From positions 248,001 through 312,000 of the forward strand of contig NZ_JPFV01000011.1 in assembly GCF_000722685.1 (NCBI RefSeq): a stretch of DNA of 64,000 nucleotides. The letters are read 5' to 3'. The position numbers were made by a program, and so were the translations under genes. This DNA is from Streptococcus mitis. GTDB lineage: Bacteria; Bacillota; Bacilli; Lactobacillales; Streptococcaceae. Under the pieces are notes generated by a model that was not told where the DNA came from, made no database searches, and saw only the letters and a program-made list of their open reading frames with translations. The first letter of the stretch is position 1; the number at the start of each line of letters is the position of its first letter. Shown one piece after another: positions 42,454 through 55,430 of this stretch.

Positions 42454-44355
42454 ATGATTATTTTACAAGCTAATAAAATTGAACGTTCTTTTGCAGGAGA
42501 GGTTCTTTTCGATAATATTAATCTGCAGGTTGATGAACGAGATCGGATTGCTCTTGTTGGGAAAAATGGTGCAGGGAAGTCTACTCTTTTGAAGATTTTA
42601 GTTGGAGAAGAGGAGCCAACTAGTGGAGAAATCAATAAGAAAAAAGATATTTCTCTGTCTTACCTAGCCCAAGATAGTCGTTTTGAGTCTGAAAATACCA
42701 TCTACGATGAGATGCTTCATGTCTTTGATGATCTACGTCGGACAGAGCAACAACTTCGTCAGATGGAGTTGGAGATGGGTGAAAAGTCTGGTGAAGATTT
42801 GGATAAACTGATGTCAGATTACGATCGCTTATCTGAGAATTTCCGCCAAGCAGGTGGCTTTACCTATGAAGCTGATATTCGAGCAATTTTAAATGGATTT
42901 AAGTTTGACGAATCTATGTGGCAGATGAAAATTGCCGAGCTTTCTGGTGGTCAAAACACTCGCTTGGCTCTAGCCAAAATGCTCCTTGAAAAGCCCAATC
43001 TCTTGGTCTTGGACGAGCCAACCAACCACTTGGATATTGAAACGATTGCCTGGCTAGAGAATTACTTGGTAAACTATAGCGGTGCCCTTATTATTGTCAG
43101 CCACGACCGTTATTTCTTGGATAAGGTTGCGACGATTACGCTGGATTTGACCAAGCATTCCTTGGATCGCTATGTGGGCAATTACTCTCGTTTTGTTGAG
43201 TTGAAGGAGCAAAAGCTAGCTACTGAGGCAAAAAACTATGAAAAGCAACAGAAGGAAATCGCAGCTCTGGAAGACTTTGTCAACCGCAATCTAGTCCGAG
43301 CTTCAACGACCAAACGTGCCCAATCTCGCCGAAAACAACTGGAAAAAATGGAGCGTTTGGACAAGCCGCAAGCTGGTAAGAAAGCAGCCAATATGACCTT
43401 CCAGTCTGAGAAAACGTCTGGTAATATTGTCTTGACTGTTGAAAATGCGGCTATTGGTTATGATGGGGAAGTATTGTCAGAGCCTATCAGCCTAGACCTT
43501 CGTAAGATGAATGCTGTCGCCATCGTTGGTCCAAATGGTATTGGCAAGTCAACCTTTATCAAATCAATCGTGGATCAGATTCCGTTTATCAAGGGTGAAA
43601 AGTGCTTTGGGGCTAATGTTGAGGTTGGTTACTATGATCAAACCCAAAGCAAGCTAACACCAAGTAATACGGTGCTGGATGAACTCTGGAATGATTTTAA
43701 ACTGACACCAGAAGTTGAAATCCGTAATCGTCTAGGTGCCTTCCTTTTCTCAGGAGATGATGTTAAAAAATCAGTTGGCATGCTGTCTGGGGGCGAGAAA
43801 GCGCGTTTACTTTTGGCTAAATTGTCTATGGAAAACAACAACTTCTTGATTCTGGATGAGCCAACCAACCACTTAGATATTGATAGCAAGGAAGTGTTGG
43901 AAAATGCCTTGATTGACTTTGATGGAACTCTTCTATTCGTCAGCCATGACCGTTACTTTATCAATCGTGTGGCAACTCATGTTCTAGAATTGTCTGAGAA
44001 TGGCTCGACTCTCTACTTGGGAGATTATGACTACTATGTTGATAAAAAGGCTGAAATGGAAGTCAGTCTGACAGAGGAAGCTTTAACTAGCAATCAAGTA
44101 AAAGAACCGAGCCCAGTCAATGATTATCAAGCCCAGAAAGAAAGTCAAAAAGAAGTTCGCAAGCTCATGCGACAAATCGAAAGTCTAGAAGCTGAAATCG
44201 AAGAGTTAGAAAGTCAAAGTCAAGCCATTTCGGGACAAATGTTGGAAACAAACGATGCCGAAAAACTGATGGAATTGCAGGTTGAGCTGGACAAAATCAG
44301 CCATCGTCAGGAAGAAGCGATGCTTGAATGGGAAGAATTATCAGAGCAGGTGTAA
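42454..44355 (+). CDS. ABC-F family ATPase (ribosome-associated, YdiF/Uup-like)
   Basis: A 633-residue protein with two ABC domains in tandem and no membrane segment: Walker A GKNGAGKSTLL and GPNGIGKSTFI, signatures LSGGQ and LSGGEKARLLLA, Walker B LLVLDEPTNHLD and FLILDEPTNHLD, an interdomain linker with RASTTKRAQSRRK, and a C-terminal coiled coil (about 565-625). ABC-F proteins bind the ribosomal E site, and some rescue stalled translation or protect against antibiotics. The start at MIILQANKI is chosen because the promoter lies between it and the upstream ATG; its transcript should be leaderless. The rgg-like gene follows 2 bp later. Confidence 0.9.
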   Translation: MIILQANKIERSFAGEVLFDNINLQVDERDRIALVGKNGAGKSTLLKILVGEEEPTSGEINKKKDISLSYLAQDSRFESENTIYDEMLHVFDDLRRTEQQLRQMELEMGEKSGEDLDKLMSDYDRLSENFRQAGGFTYEADIRAILNGFKFDESMWQMKIAELSGGQNTRLALAKMLLEKPNLLVLDEPTNHLDIETIAWLENYLVNYSGALIIVSHDRYFLDKVATITLDLTKHSLDRYVGNYSRFVELKEQKLATEAKNYEKQQKEIAALEDFVNRNLVRASTTKRAQSRRKQLEKMERLDKPQAGKKAANMTFQSEKTSGNIVLTVENAAIGYDGEVLSEPISLDLRKMNAVAIVGPNGIGKSTFIKSIVDQIPFIKGEKCFGANVEVGYYDQTQSKLTPSNTVLDELWNDFKLTPEVEIRNRLGAFLFSGDDVKKSVGMLSGGEKARLLLAKLSMENNNFLILDEPTNHLDIDSKEVLENALIDFDGTLLFVSHDRYFINRVATHVLELSENGSTLYLGDYDYYVDKKAEMEVSLTEEALTSNQVKEPSPVNDYQAQKESQKEVRKLMRQIESLEAEIEELESQSQAISGQMLETNDAEKLMELQVELDKISHRQEEAMLEWEELSEQV

Positions 44356-44357
44356 AG

Positions 44358-45221
44358 ATGAAACATCTGGGAAAAGTATTTCGTGAATTTCGAACAAGTG
44401 GAAATTATTCTTTAAAGGAGGCGGCAGGGGAGTCCTGTTCAACTTCCCAGTTATCCCGCTTTGAGCTTGGGGAGTCTGACCTAGCAGTCTCACGTTTCTT
44501 TGAGCTTTTGGATAACATTCATGTAACAATCGAAAATTTCATGGACAAGGCAAGAAATTTTCACAATCATGAACATGTTGCCATGATGGGACAAATTATT
44601 CCGCTTTACTACTCAAATGATATTGCAGGTTTTCAAAAGCTTCAAAGAGAACAACTTGAAAAGGCTAAGAGTTCGACGAATCCCCTTTATTTTGAGCTGA
44701 ACTGGATTTTGTTGCAAGGTCTGATTTGTCAAAGAGATACGACTTATGAGATGAAGCAGGATGATTTGGATAAGGTAGCAGATTATCTCTTCAAAACAGA
44801 AGAATGGACCATGTATGAATTGATTCTTTTCGGGAACCTCTATAGTTTCTACGATGTGGACTATGTCACTCGGATTGGTAGAGAAGTTATGGAGAGGGAG
44901 GAATTTTACCAAGAGATTGGTCGCCATAAGAGATTAGTGTTGATTTTAGCCCTCAATTGTTACCAGCATTGTTTAGAGCATCTTTCTTTTGATAATGCAA
45001 GTTATTTTGAGACTTATACAGAGAAGATTATTGGTAAAAACATTAGTCTTTATGAGCGAAATATTTTACATTACCTAAAAGGTTTTGCCTTCTATCAAAA
45101 AGGGCAGTGTAAAGAAGGTTGTAGCCAAATGCAAGAGGCCATGCATATTTTTGACGTGCTAGGTCTTCCAGAGCAAGTAGCCTACTATCAAGAACACTAC
45201 GAAAAATTTGTCAAAGATTAA
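44358..45221 (+). CDS. Rgg/GadR/MutR-family transcriptional regulator
   Basis: A 287-residue Rgg-type regulator. An XRE-like helix-turn-helix (residues 5-60, with SCSTSQLSRFELGESDLAVSRF) is followed by a long helical repeat region that in RRNPP proteins binds a signalling peptide. I start it at MKHLGKVFREF, 2 bp after the ABC-F stop. I searched both flanks for a small SHP-like hydrophobic peptide gene and found none, so it may be a stand-alone Rgg. The MFS permease gene 79 bp downstream is its most likely target. Confidence 0.88.
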   Translation: MKHLGKVFREFRTSGNYSLKEAAGESCSTSQLSRFELGESDLAVSRFFELLDNIHVTIENFMDKARNFHNHEHVAMMGQIIPLYYSNDIAGFQKLQREQLEKAKSSTNPLYFELNWILLQGLICQRDTTYEMKQDDLDKVADYLFKTEEWTMYELILFGNLYSFYDVDYVTRIGREVMEREEFYQEIGRHKRLVLILALNCYQHCLEHLSFDNASYFETYTEKIIGKNISLYERNILHYLKGFAFYQKGQCKEGCSQMQEAMHIFDVLGLPEQVAYYQEHYEKFVKD

Positions 45222-45300
45222 TTTTCCCAAATAAGGGAAAAAATAAAAAGCTCCTTTCAGTTTTGATACAATAGTTTCAAAATTTGAGAGGAGTTTTTAT

Positions 45301-46479
45301 ATGAATCGCTATGCAGTACAGTTGATTAGCCGCGGAGCTGTTAACAAGATAGGAAATATGCTCTATGATTATGGAAATAGTGTTTGGTTGGCTTCCATGG
45401 GAACTATCGGACAGACAGTTTTAGGAATGTATCAGATTTCTGAACTCGTCACATCTATTCTCGTAAATCCTTTTGGTGGAGTTATATCAGACCGTTTTTC
45501 TCGTCGTAAGATTTTAATGACTACAGACCTTGTTTGTGGGATTCTTTGTCTGGCTATTTCTTTTATAAGGAATGACAGCTGGATGATTGGAGCTTTGATT
45601 GGGGCTAATATTGTGCAGGCTATTGCTTTTGCCTTTTCTAGACCTGCAAATAAGGCCATTATCACAGAATTGGTAGAGAAGGATGAACTGGTCCTCTACA
45701 ACTCTCGTTTGGAGTTGGTCTTGCAGGTTGTCAGTGTGAGTTCCCCTGTACTTTCTTTTCTGGTTTTACAATTTGCAAGTCTTCGGATTACCTTGGTATT
45801 AGATGCCCTTAGTTTTTTCCTCGCTTTTGGCTTGGTAGCCTTGCTTCCAAAGAAAGAAGAGAAGACTATGGGTGAGAAGAAACTCACATTCAGAGTTATT
45901 TTTTCTGATATCAAGGAGGGAGTTCACTATATTTTGAAGCAAAAGGAAATATTCTTTTTGTTAGTCATGGCTTCAAGTGTCAATTTTTTCTTTGCAGCTT
46001 TTAATTACCTCCTCCCCTTTTCAAATCAGCTCTATGGAGTACAAGGTGCCTATGCCACTATTTTAACTATGGGGGCTATCGGTTCTATTGTTGGGGCGCT
46101 GTTAGCTAGTAAGATTAAAGCCAGTATGGAAATGCTTCTGTTTTTATTGGCTCTTACTGGACTTGGAGTGATGATAATGGGTTTCACCCTCCCCTCCTAT
46201 CTTGCTTTTTCAGGAAATTTCATTTGTGAACTATTTATGACGATGTTCAATATTCACTTTTTTACTCAGGTACAAACCAAGGTTGAAGGGGAATATCTGG
46301 GAAGAGTTCTTAGTTCGATTTATACCTTAGCTATACTTTTTATGCCAATTGCAACAGGTTTAATGACCTGGCTTCCAAGTGTTCATCTTTATTCTTTCTT
46401 AATTATAGGACTTGGAGTTGTCGTTTTATCTTTCTTAGCTCTAGGCTATATTCGAACTCATTTTAAAAAAGAGATATAA
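45301..46479 (+). CDS. Major facilitator superfamily permease
   Basis: A 392-residue twelve-helix MFS transporter. The motif A loop GGVISDRFSRRK between helices 2 and 3 is clear, and helices are regularly spaced. The ribosome site GAGAGGAG is strong. Its own promoter probably includes TACAAT near 45264. Members of this sub-group are drug or macrolide-type exporters, but no substrate-specific feature is visible. Location after an Rgg-family gene suggests peptide-responsive control. Confidence 0.85.
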   Translation: MNRYAVQLISRGAVNKIGNMLYDYGNSVWLASMGTIGQTVLGMYQISELVTSILVNPFGGVISDRFSRRKILMTTDLVCGILCLAISFIRNDSWMIGALIGANIVQAIAFAFSRPANKAIITELVEKDELVLYNSRLELVLQVVSVSSPVLSFLVLQFASLRITLVLDALSFFLAFGLVALLPKKEEKTMGEKKLTFRVIFSDIKEGVHYILKQKEIFFLLVMASSVNFFFAAFNYLLPFSNQLYGVQGAYATILTMGAIGSIVGALLASKIKASMEMLLFLLALTGLGVMIMGFTLPSYLAFSGNFICELFMTMFNIHFFTQVQTKVEGEYLGRVLSSIYTLAILFMPIATGLMTWLPSVHLYSFLIIGLGVVVLSFLALGYIRTHFKKEI

Positions 46480-46535
46480 GTCTGTTTGAGTTTCAAAAAT
46501 AATTTCAAACTAAGTGTTTTTTCCGCCCTTCTCGT

Positions 46536-48530
<1,995 letters not shown>

Positions 48531-48647
48531 TAATCGTTTAAAATCAGAGTTTAGATAATATGATTATGTCTGTTAATTGAGACGAGATTGACAAAAAAAT
48601 ATTAGTGAAACAGAAACAAATTAAAAAGTAAAAAGGAAAAATAAAAA

Positions 48648-50927
48648 ATGTATAACTACCCTATGCGCATTCATTACCATCGCAAGAATGGAGAATACGA
48701 CACTTGCTCTTTTGTAAAAAGTCAGAACCAGCGAATCGATTTGCTGACCTACAAAGAAGATTATTTTGGCGCCTTATTTAGTTTTGAACACCCAAGTTCC
48801 CATGCCTTAGAAAGTTTGAATTTTGTGGTTCATACAGGCCAAACCAGTAAAGAATATGCTATCCGTTTTAATCACTATCCTCTTTTAACAGAAGTCTGGA
48901 TTTTGGAAGGGGATGACAGAATTTATTACTCTGAAAATCCTGCTATTGCCAGTCCTTTCTATAAGAATCAAAATCCTTTTGCCTTTGACAAGGCCATTAA
49001 CAGTGCTAGTTTCGACCACCATTGGGGCTACCAAGGGGAATTAGGTTGCCGTGTAGAGGATAATCAGGCTCATTTTGCTCTTTGGGCTCCAACAGCGACA
49101 GAAGTGCAGGTTGTCGTTTATGAATCAGCTGCTAATGATGCACCTGTTTGGAAGATTTTTGAGATGGAAAGAGGCAATAGCTACTCCTATAATCATAAGG
49201 ACAATACTATTGGTGTCTGGAGTTTGGATGTTGAGGAAGATTTGACTGGTAAGGCTTATCAGTATCAAGTTCAATTCCCCCATCACCAAAGTCTTACTCG
49301 CGACCCATACACTATCGCAACCAGTCCTGATGGCAAACGTTCTGCTATTCTGAGTCATGAAGAAAAGCAAATTGAAAACTTTGAGGTTAAGCACGGTTCT
49401 GATGCTACTTGGCGCTTGGCAAATCCATGTAAGGCAGTTATTTGTGAAATGCACATTCGTGATTTGACCAAATCACCGACCTCAGGTGTGGATGAACATC
49501 TTCGAGGAACTTTCTTGGGTGCTGCTCAAACTGGAACGGTTAACCAGTATGGCCAGTCAACTGCTTTTGATTATATCAAGAAGCTGGGCTACAATTATGT
49601 TCAGTTGCAACCAATTGCAGACCGTCACAAAGAATATGATGAGGACGGTAATGTAACCTACAACTGGGGTTATGACCCACAAAACTATAATGCACCAGAA
49701 ACGAGCCTTTCAACCAATCCAGATGATCCAGCTCAGGTCATTCGTGATTTGAAGGCCATGGTTCAAGCTTATCACGATGCGGGTATTGGTGTCATTATGG
49801 ATGTGGTATATAATCATACCTTCTCAGTTGTTGATGCACCTTTCCAAACAACTGTCCCTGATTACTATTATCGTATGAATCCAGACGGTACCTTCCAGAA
49901 TGGAACGGGTGTTGGAAATGAAACAGCCAGTGAACACGAAATGTTCCGCAAGTATATGATTGATTCTCTTCTATACTGGGTGCAGGAATACAATATTGAC
50001 GGCTTCCGTTTTGATTTGATGGGGATTCATGATGTTAAGACCATGCAGATGATTCGTCAGAGTTTGGATGAAATTGACCCTAACATTATCCTTTATGGAG
50101 AAGGATGGGATATGGGAACAGGACTAGCGCCTTATGATAAGGCCAAGAAAGACAATGCCTACCAGATGCCAAATATTGGTTTCTTTAATGACAATCAGCG
50201 CGATGCTGTCAAAGGTGGAGAGGTTTATGGTACCATCAAGTCAGGTTTTGTCAGTGGTGCTGCAACAGAGCCAATTCTAGCCAAAGCTATCTTAGGTAGC
50301 AAGGAATTAGGATCTTATCTTCAGCCAAATCAAGTACTTAACTATGTGGAAGCCCATGACAACTACAATCTTCACGATTTGTTGACAACCCTACATCCAG
50401 ACCAAAGCTCAGAGCAAATCATGCGCAAGGTCGAAACTGCCACAGCAATGAATCTGCTCATGCAGGGGATGGCCTTTATGGAAATCGGTCAAGAATTTGG
50501 ACGTACCAAACTAGTTGCGACTGGTGAAAATGGTGAGTTGACCCATGATGATAGAGAGCGTGCTATGAATAGCTATAATGCTCCTGACAGTGTGAATCAA
50601 GTCAACTGGGATTTGATCAATGAGCGTCAAGACAGTATTGAGTTTATCCGTCAAATTATCAGATTGAAGACAGAAACCGGTGCTTTTTCTTACCCTACTT
50701 ATGATGAAATTTACCATCATGTCTTTGTTCATTCAGCCCATGAACATAGCGGTTGGATTGTCTATGAAATTCACGGGGAAGATCACCTATTGGTAGTCTT
50801 TAATGCTAAAGGAGATGCGTTCCAGTTTGAAAATGCAGGAAATCTAGAACTCTTGGTGACCAATAGTCCTTCTGATGAGGAAAACAAAGTTGGTGGTGTC
50901 AGTGTTAGCATTTTTAAAGTACTATAG
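48648..50927 (+). CDS. pulA: Type I pullulanase / glycogen debranching enzyme, intracellular
   Basis: A 759-residue GH13 enzyme cleaving alpha-1,6 bonds. An N-terminal carbohydrate module leads into a CBM48-like domain (HFALWAPTATEVQVVVY) and the catalytic barrel with the type I pullulanase signature YNWGYDPQNYN, nucleophile Asp in GFRFDLMGIHD, acid Glu in LYGEGWDMG and the transition-state EAHDNYNLHD. It has no signal peptide or wall anchor, unlike surface SpuA, so it should act on cytosolic glycogen. It precedes the glg genes. Confidence 0.92.
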   Translation: MYNYPMRIHYHRKNGEYDTCSFVKSQNQRIDLLTYKEDYFGALFSFEHPSSHALESLNFVVHTGQTSKEYAIRFNHYPLLTEVWILEGDDRIYYSENPAIASPFYKNQNPFAFDKAINSASFDHHWGYQGELGCRVEDNQAHFALWAPTATEVQVVVYESAANDAPVWKIFEMERGNSYSYNHKDNTIGVWSLDVEEDLTGKAYQYQVQFPHHQSLTRDPYTIATSPDGKRSAILSHEEKQIENFEVKHGSDATWRLANPCKAVICEMHIRDLTKSPTSGVDEHLRGTFLGAAQTGTVNQYGQSTAFDYIKKLGYNYVQLQPIADRHKEYDEDGNVTYNWGYDPQNYNAPETSLSTNPDDPAQVIRDLKAMVQAYHDAGIGVIMDVVYNHTFSVVDAPFQTTVPDYYYRMNPDGTFQNGTGVGNETASEHEMFRKYMIDSLLYWVQEYNIDGFRFDLMGIHDVKTMQMIRQSLDEIDPNIILYGEGWDMGTGLAPYDKAKKDNAYQMPNIGFFNDNQRDAVKGGEVYGTIKSGFVSGAATEPILAKAILGSKELGSYLQPNQVLNYVEAHDNYNLHDLLTTLHPDQSSEQIMRKVETATAMNLLMQGMAFMEIGQEFGRTKLVATGENGELTHDDRERAMNSYNAPDSVNQVNWDLINERQDSIEFIRQIIRLKTETGAFSYPTYDEIYHHVFVHSAHEHSGWIVYEIHGEDHLLVVFNAKGDAFQFENAGNLELLVTNSPSDEENKVGGVSVSIFKVL

Positions 50928-50967
50928 ATGTTAGTTCGGCTTTTGGTATTTCTTTTATAAATATTTG

Positions 50968-51007
50968 AAAAAACAAATCAGGAAATTCGTTTTCTGATTT
51001 GTTTTTT
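50968..51007 (+). terminator. pulA terminator
   Basis: AAAAAACAAATCAG and CTGATTTGTTTTTT arms (14 bp, perfect) with a 12-nt loop and a T run. Confidence 0.9.
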
Positions 51008-51174
51008 AACTGAAAATACTACTTTTATTAGTAAAATAACGAACTTTATGATAATATTATTAAAAAACAATTCGTTTTCAAAGCATTTCTGAAAATTACT
51101 TGATTTACAAGTGAACACATCAGTGAATTTGTTGAAGGCTTTCAAAAGAATTTTTAGCAAATTCCGTAATTTAC

Positions 51175-51203
51175 TTGAATCTTCTCTAAAAAGGTAGTAT
51201 AAT
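51175..51203 (+). promoter_or_regulatory. glgBCDA promoter
   Basis: -35 TTGAAT (51175-51180), 17 bp, -10 TATAAT (51198-51203), 37 bp before glgB. Confidence 0.85.
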
Positions 51204-51210
51204 AAATCTA

Positions 51211-51226
51211 TAGAAAACGCTTACAG
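51211..51226. promoter_or_regulatory. Catabolite response element (cre) of the glycogen operon
   Basis: TAGAAAACGCTTACAG matches 14 of 16 positions of the CcpA consensus WTGNAARCGNWWWCAW. It begins 8 bp after the -10 box, over the transcription start, so CcpA binding would repress. Confidence 0.75.
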
Positions 51227-51240
51227 AAATAGGAGGGTGT

Positions 51241-53169
51241 ATGGATAAGAAACAAGCTTTAGAAACCTTTATAGCAGGTGAAAATTTTCACCTCCAGCAT
51301 TATCTGGGAGCACATAGGGAAGAAAAAAATGGAGAGTATGGCTATACTTTTCGTGTGTGGGCACCCAATGCTCAAGCAGTTTATTTGGTAGGAGATTTCA
51401 CCAATTGGGTAGAAAACCAAATCCCAATGGAACGAAATGAATTTGGTGTTTGGGAAGTTTTCACTAGTCTTGCACAAGAAGGCCAAATTTACAAGTACAA
51501 TATTACACGTGCAAATGGTCATCAGCTTATGAAGATTGATCCTTTGGCTGTTCGATATGAGGCACGTCCGGGCACTGGAGCGATTTTAACAGATATTCCA
51601 GAAAAGAAATGGAAGGATGGTCTCTGGTTAGCTCGTAGAAAACGCTTGAACTTTGAAGAGCGTCCTGTTAATATTTACGAGGTTCATGCTGGTTCTTGGA
51701 GGAGAAATCCTGATGGTAGCCCTTATAGTTTTGCTCAATTGAAAGATGAACTCATTCCTTACTTGGTTGAGTTGAACTATACTCATATTGAGTTTATGCC
51801 CTTGATGTCCCACCCTCTCGGTTTGAGTTGGGGCTATCAGCTTATGGGTTACTTTGCTTTAGAGCATGCCTATGGTCGCCCTGAGGAGTTTCAAGATTTT
51901 GTTGAGGAATGTCACTTAAACAATATTGGAGTTATTGTGGACTGGGTACCTGGTCACTTCACCATTAATGATGATGCCCTGGCTTATTATGATGGGACGC
52001 CTACTTTTGAATACCAAGACCATAATAAGGCTCATAACTACGGTTGGGGTGCTCTCAATTTTGACCTTGGAAAAAATGAAGTTCAGTCCTTCTTGATTTC
52101 TAGTATCAAGTTTTGGATTGACTTTTACCATTTGGACGGTATTCGAGTGGATGCAGTTAGCAACATGCTCTATCTTGACTACGATGATGCTCCATGGACA
52201 CCTAATAAAGATGGTGGCAATCTTAACTACGAGGGTTATTATTTCCTTCAACGCTTGAATGATGTGATTAAACAAGCTCATCCAGACGTTATGATGATAG
52301 CTGAGGAAAGTTCATCAGCTACTCAGATCACTGACACCAAGGATTCAGATGGTCTAGGATTTGATTATAAGTGGAATATGGGCTGGATGAATGATATCCT
52401 CCGATTTTATGAAGAAGATCCGATCTATCGTAAATACGACTTTAATCTGGTGACCTTCAGCTTTATGTATGTGTTCAAGGAGAATTATCTCTTACCATTC
52501 TCACACGATGAAGTGGTTCATGGTAAGAAGAGTATGATGCACAAGATGTGGGGAGATCGATATAATCAATTCGCAGGCTTACGCAATCTCTACACTTACC
52601 AAATTTGTCATCCAGGTAAAAAATTGCTTTTCATGGGTAGTGAATATGGTCAATTCCTAGAATGGAAATCTGAAGAACAGCTGGAATGGTCTAACCTAGA
52701 AGATCCAATGAATGCTAAGATGAAGTATTTCACTTCTCAGCTAAACCAGTTTTACAAAGATCACCGCTGTCTATGGGAAATTGATACTAGCTATGATGGT
52801 ATTGAAATCATCGATGCGGATAATCAAGACCAGAGTGTTCTTTCCTTTATTCGTAAGGGTAAAAAGGATGATATGTTAGTCTGTGTCTTTAATATGGCAC
52901 CTGTTGAACGAAAAGATTTTACAATCGGACTACCTGTCGCAGGGATTTATGAAGAAGTTTGGAATACTGAGTTAGAAGAGTGGGGAGGCGTCTGGAAAGA
53001 ACATAATCAAACTGTTCAAACGCAAGAAGGACTATGGAAAGATTATGAACAGACCCTGACCTTTACCCTACCAGCTATGGGAGCAAGTGTATGGAAAATC
53101 AAACGTCGCTTGAAACCTACTAAAATTGTCACAAGTAAAAACCAAAAAGGAGTAGAAAATGAAGAATGA
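51241..53169 (+). CDS. glgB: 1,4-alpha-glucan branching enzyme GlgB
   Basis: A 642-residue GH13 branching enzyme that forms alpha-1,6 links in glycogen. An N-terminal CBM48 ([22 protein letters not shown]) is followed by the barrel with nucleophile Asp in [12 protein letters not shown], acid Glu in MIAEESSSA and the [12 protein letters not shown] motif, then a beta-sandwich. First gene of glgB-C-D-A. AGGAGG precedes the ATG. Its end overlaps glgC by 11 bp. It is probably under CcpA control via the cre site at 51211. Confidence 0.97.
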   Translation: MDKKQALETFIAGENFHLQHYLGAHREEKNGEYGYTFRVWAPNAQAVYLVGDFTNWVENQIPMERNEFGVWEVFTSLAQEGQIYKYNITRANGHQLMKIDPLAVRYEARPGTGAILTDIPEKKWKDGLWLARRKRLNFEERPVNIYEVHAGSWRRNPDGSPYSFAQLKDELIPYLVELNYTHIEFMPLMSHPLGLSWGYQLMGYFALEHAYGRPEEFQDFVEECHLNNIGVIVDWVPGHFTINDDALAYYDGTPTFEYQDHNKAHNYGWGALNFDLGKNEVQSFLISSIKFWIDFYHLDGIRVDAVSNMLYLDYDDAPWTPNKDGGNLNYEGYYFLQRLNDVIKQAHPDVMMIAEESSSATQITDTKDSDGLGFDYKWNMGWMNDILRFYEEDPIYRKYDFNLVTFSFMYVFKENYLLPFSHDEVVHGKKSMMHKMWGDRYNQFAGLRNLYTYQICHPGKKLLFMGSEYGQFLEWKSEEQLEWSNLEDPMNAKMKYFTSQLNQFYKDHRCLWEIDTSYDGIEIIDADNQDQSVLSFIRKGKKDDMLVCVFNMAPVERKDFTIGLPVAGIYEEVWNTELEEWGGVWKEHNQTVQTQEGLWKDYEQTLTFTLPAMGASVWKIKRRLKPTKIVTSKNQKGVENEE

Positions 53170-54301
53170 AATGTTAGCTTTGATTCTTGCTGGTGGGCAA
53201 GGAACTCGTCTCGGTAAACTCACTCAAAGCATTGCAAAACCAGCTGTGCAATTTGGTGGGCGCTACCGTATCATTGACTTTGCCCTATCAAACTGTGCCA
53301 ACTCAGGGATTCATAATGTTGGAGTCATCACCCAGTATCAACCACTTGCTCTCAACAACCATATTGGGAATGGTTCAAGTTGGGGATTAGACGGTATCAA
53401 TTCTGGTGTCTCTATTCTTCAACCTTATTCTGCAAGTGAAGGAAATCGTTGGTTTGAAGGGACTAGTCACGCTATTTACCAAAATATCGACTATATCGAC
53501 AGTGTTAATCCTGAGTATGTTTTGATTCTATCTGGGGACCACATCTACAAAATGGACTATGATGATTTGCTCCAGTCTCACAAGGATAACAATGCTAGTT
53601 TGACAGTAGCAGTTCTTGATGTTCCTCTGAAAGAAGCTAGCCGTTTTGGTATTATGAACACAGATGCCAATAACCGCATTGTTGAATTTGAAGAAAAACC
53701 AGCCCAACCTAAATCTACCAAAGCCTCTATGGGTATTTATATCTTTGATTGGCAGCGTCTCCGCAATATGCTTGTTGCTGCTGAAAAGAGCAATGTCGAT
53801 ATGTCAGACTTTGGTAAGAATGTCATTCCAAATTACCTTGAGTCTGGTGAAAGTGTCTATGCTTATGAATTTAATGGTTACTGGAAAGACGTTGGTACGA
53901 TTGAGTCACTTTGGGAAGCGAATATGGAATATATTTCTCCAGAAAATGCCTTGGATAGTCGTAACCGTCAATGGAAGATTTATTCAAGAAACTTGATTTC
54001 ACCACCAAACTTCCTTGGGGCCAACGCTCATGTGGAAGACTCCTTAGTTGTAGATGGATGCTTCGTTGATGGAACTGTTAAACATTCTATCCTTTCAACA
54101 GGAGCACAAGTTAGAGCAGGGGCAGAAGTAGTAGATTCAGTTATCATGAGTGGTGCAATTGTTGGTCAAGGAGCTAAAATTAAACGTGCCATTATTGGTG
54201 AAGGTGCAGTTATTTCTGATGGCGTCGAAATTGATGGAACAGAAGAAGTACAAGTCGTAGGATATGATGAAGTAGTGGGGGTAGCAACAGATGAAGATTG
54301 A
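53159..54301 (+). CDS. glgC: Glucose-1-phosphate adenylyltransferase, catalytic subunit GlgC
   Basis: A 380-residue ADP-glucose pyrophosphorylase. The nucleotide loop [14 protein letters not shown], the substrate region [25 protein letters not shown] and the C-terminal left-handed beta-helix are visible. It makes ADP-glucose for GlgA from glucose-1-phosphate supplied by Pgm. In Firmicutes GlgC works with the inactive-type partner GlgD encoded next. AAGGAG lies inside the glgB end; there are 11-bp overlaps on both sides. Confidence 0.97.
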   Translation: MKNEMLALILAGGQGTRLGKLTQSIAKPAVQFGGRYRIIDFALSNCANSGIHNVGVITQYQPLALNNHIGNGSSWGLDGINSGVSILQPYSASEGNRWFEGTSHAIYQNIDYIDSVNPEYVLILSGDHIYKMDYDDLLQSHKDNNASLTVAVLDVPLKEASRFGIMNTDANNRIVEFEEKPAQPKSTKASMGIYIFDWQRLRNMLVAAEKSNVDMSDFGKNVIPNYLESGESVYAYEFNGYWKDVGTIESLWEANMEYISPENALDSRNRQWKIYSRNLISPPNFLGANAHVEDSLVVDGCFVDGTVKHSILSTGAQVRAGAEVVDSVIMSGAIVGQGAKIKRAIIGEGAVISDGVEIDGTEEVQVVGYDEVVGVATDED

Positions 54302-55430
54302 TAAATATTCTGCCATTTTAGGAAACACAGTTGGTTTTCATGATATGTCAACACTGACAGACCACCGTCCAGTAGCTAGTTTGCCATTTGGTGGTAAATA
54401 TCGCTTGATTGACTTCCCGCTCTCAAGTCTTGCTAACGCTGGTGTTCGTAGTATTTTTGGTATTTTCCAACAAGATAATATTAGCTCAGTCTTTGACCAT
54501 ATTCGTTCAGGACGTGAGTGGGGCTTGTCAACTCTTCTAAGTCACTATTATCTAGGTATTTACAATACTCGTGTGGAAAGTAGTACAGTTGGAAAAGAAT
54601 ACTACCAACAGCTTCTTACTTATTTGAAACGTTCTGGCTCAAACCAAACAGTTTCACTTAACTGTGATGTTTTGATTAATATTGATTTGAACCAAGTTTT
54701 CCATCTACACACTACAACAAAGGGACCTATCACTGTAGTTTATAAAAAACTCCCTAAGAAAGATATTTCAGAAGTCAATGCAATCTTGGAAGTGGATGAA
54801 ACAGACCATGTTCGTTCTCATAAACTCTTTGATAGTAAATCATCAGATGAAGTCTATAATATGTCCACAGATATCTTTGTCGTTGATACACCTTGGTTGA
54901 TTGAACGCTTAGAAGAAGAAGCTAAGAAAGAACATCCAGAGAAGTTACGCTATGTTTTACGGGATTTGGCTGCAAAAGAAGGGGCTTTTGCCTACGAGTA
55001 CACAGGTTATCTGGCAAATATTCACTCTGTAGAGTCTTATTACCAAGCTAACAAAGATATGCTTGAATCACAAAAATTCTACTCTCTCTTCTCACCAAAT
55101 CAAAAGATTTATACAAAGGTTAAGAATGAAGAACCAACTTACTACGCTAACACATCTAAGGTAAGTACTTCTCAGTTTGCTTCTGGTAGTATCATTGAAG
55201 GTCAAGTGGCTAATTCTGTTCTATCACGTAATATTCATGTCCATAAGGATAGCCTGGTTAAAGATAGCCTACTCTTCCCTCGCGTTGTTATTGGAGAAGG
55301 TGCTCAGGTCGAATATGCGATCTTGGACAAGGGTGTGGAAGTTGCGGATGGCGTTGTAATTCGAGGTACTGCAGAACATCCAGTTGTCGTTAAGAAAGGT
55401 GCTAAAGTAACAGAGGATATTCATTCATGA
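54291..55430 (+). CDS. glgD: Glucose-1-phosphate adenylyltransferase regulatory subunit GlgD
   Basis: A 379-residue GlgC paralogue. It keeps the overall fold ([20 protein letters not shown]-terminal beta-helix) but lacks the GGQGTRL nucleotide loop, having instead [17 protein letters not shown], as in Bacillus and streptococcal GlgD, which enhances GlgC activity. The overlaps with glgC (11 bp) and glgA (4 bp) indicate tight translational coupling. Confidence 0.95.
   Translation: MKIDKYSAILGNTVGFHDMSTLTDHRPVASLPFGGKYRLIDFPLSSLANAGVRSIFGIFQQDNISSVFDHIRSGREWGLSTLLSHYYLGIYNTRVESSTVGKEYYQQLLTYLKRSGSNQTVSLNCDVLINIDLNQVFHLHTTTKGPITVVYKKLPKKDISEVNAILEVDETDHVRSHKLFDSKSSDEVYNMSTDIFVVDTPWLIERLEEEAKKEHPEKLRYVLRDLAAKEGAFAYEYTGYLANIHSVESYYQANKDMLESQKFYSLFSPNQKIYTKVKNEEPTYYANTSKVSTSQFASGSIIEGQVANSVLSRNIHVHKDSLVKDSLLFPRVVIGEGAQVEYAILDKGVEVADGVVIRGTAEHPVVVKKGAKVTEDIHS

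Larger units (their letters stand above)
50928..51240. other. pulA-glgB intergenic region
   Basis: The 313-bp gap contains the pulA terminator, an AT-rich stretch without a gene, the glgB promoter and a cre-like site. Confidence 0.6.

Noticed and set aside
45222..45244. Terminator after the rgg-like gene
   Set aside because: TTTTCCC/GGGAAAA forms a stem but is followed by A-rich, not T-rich, sequence on the plus strand.
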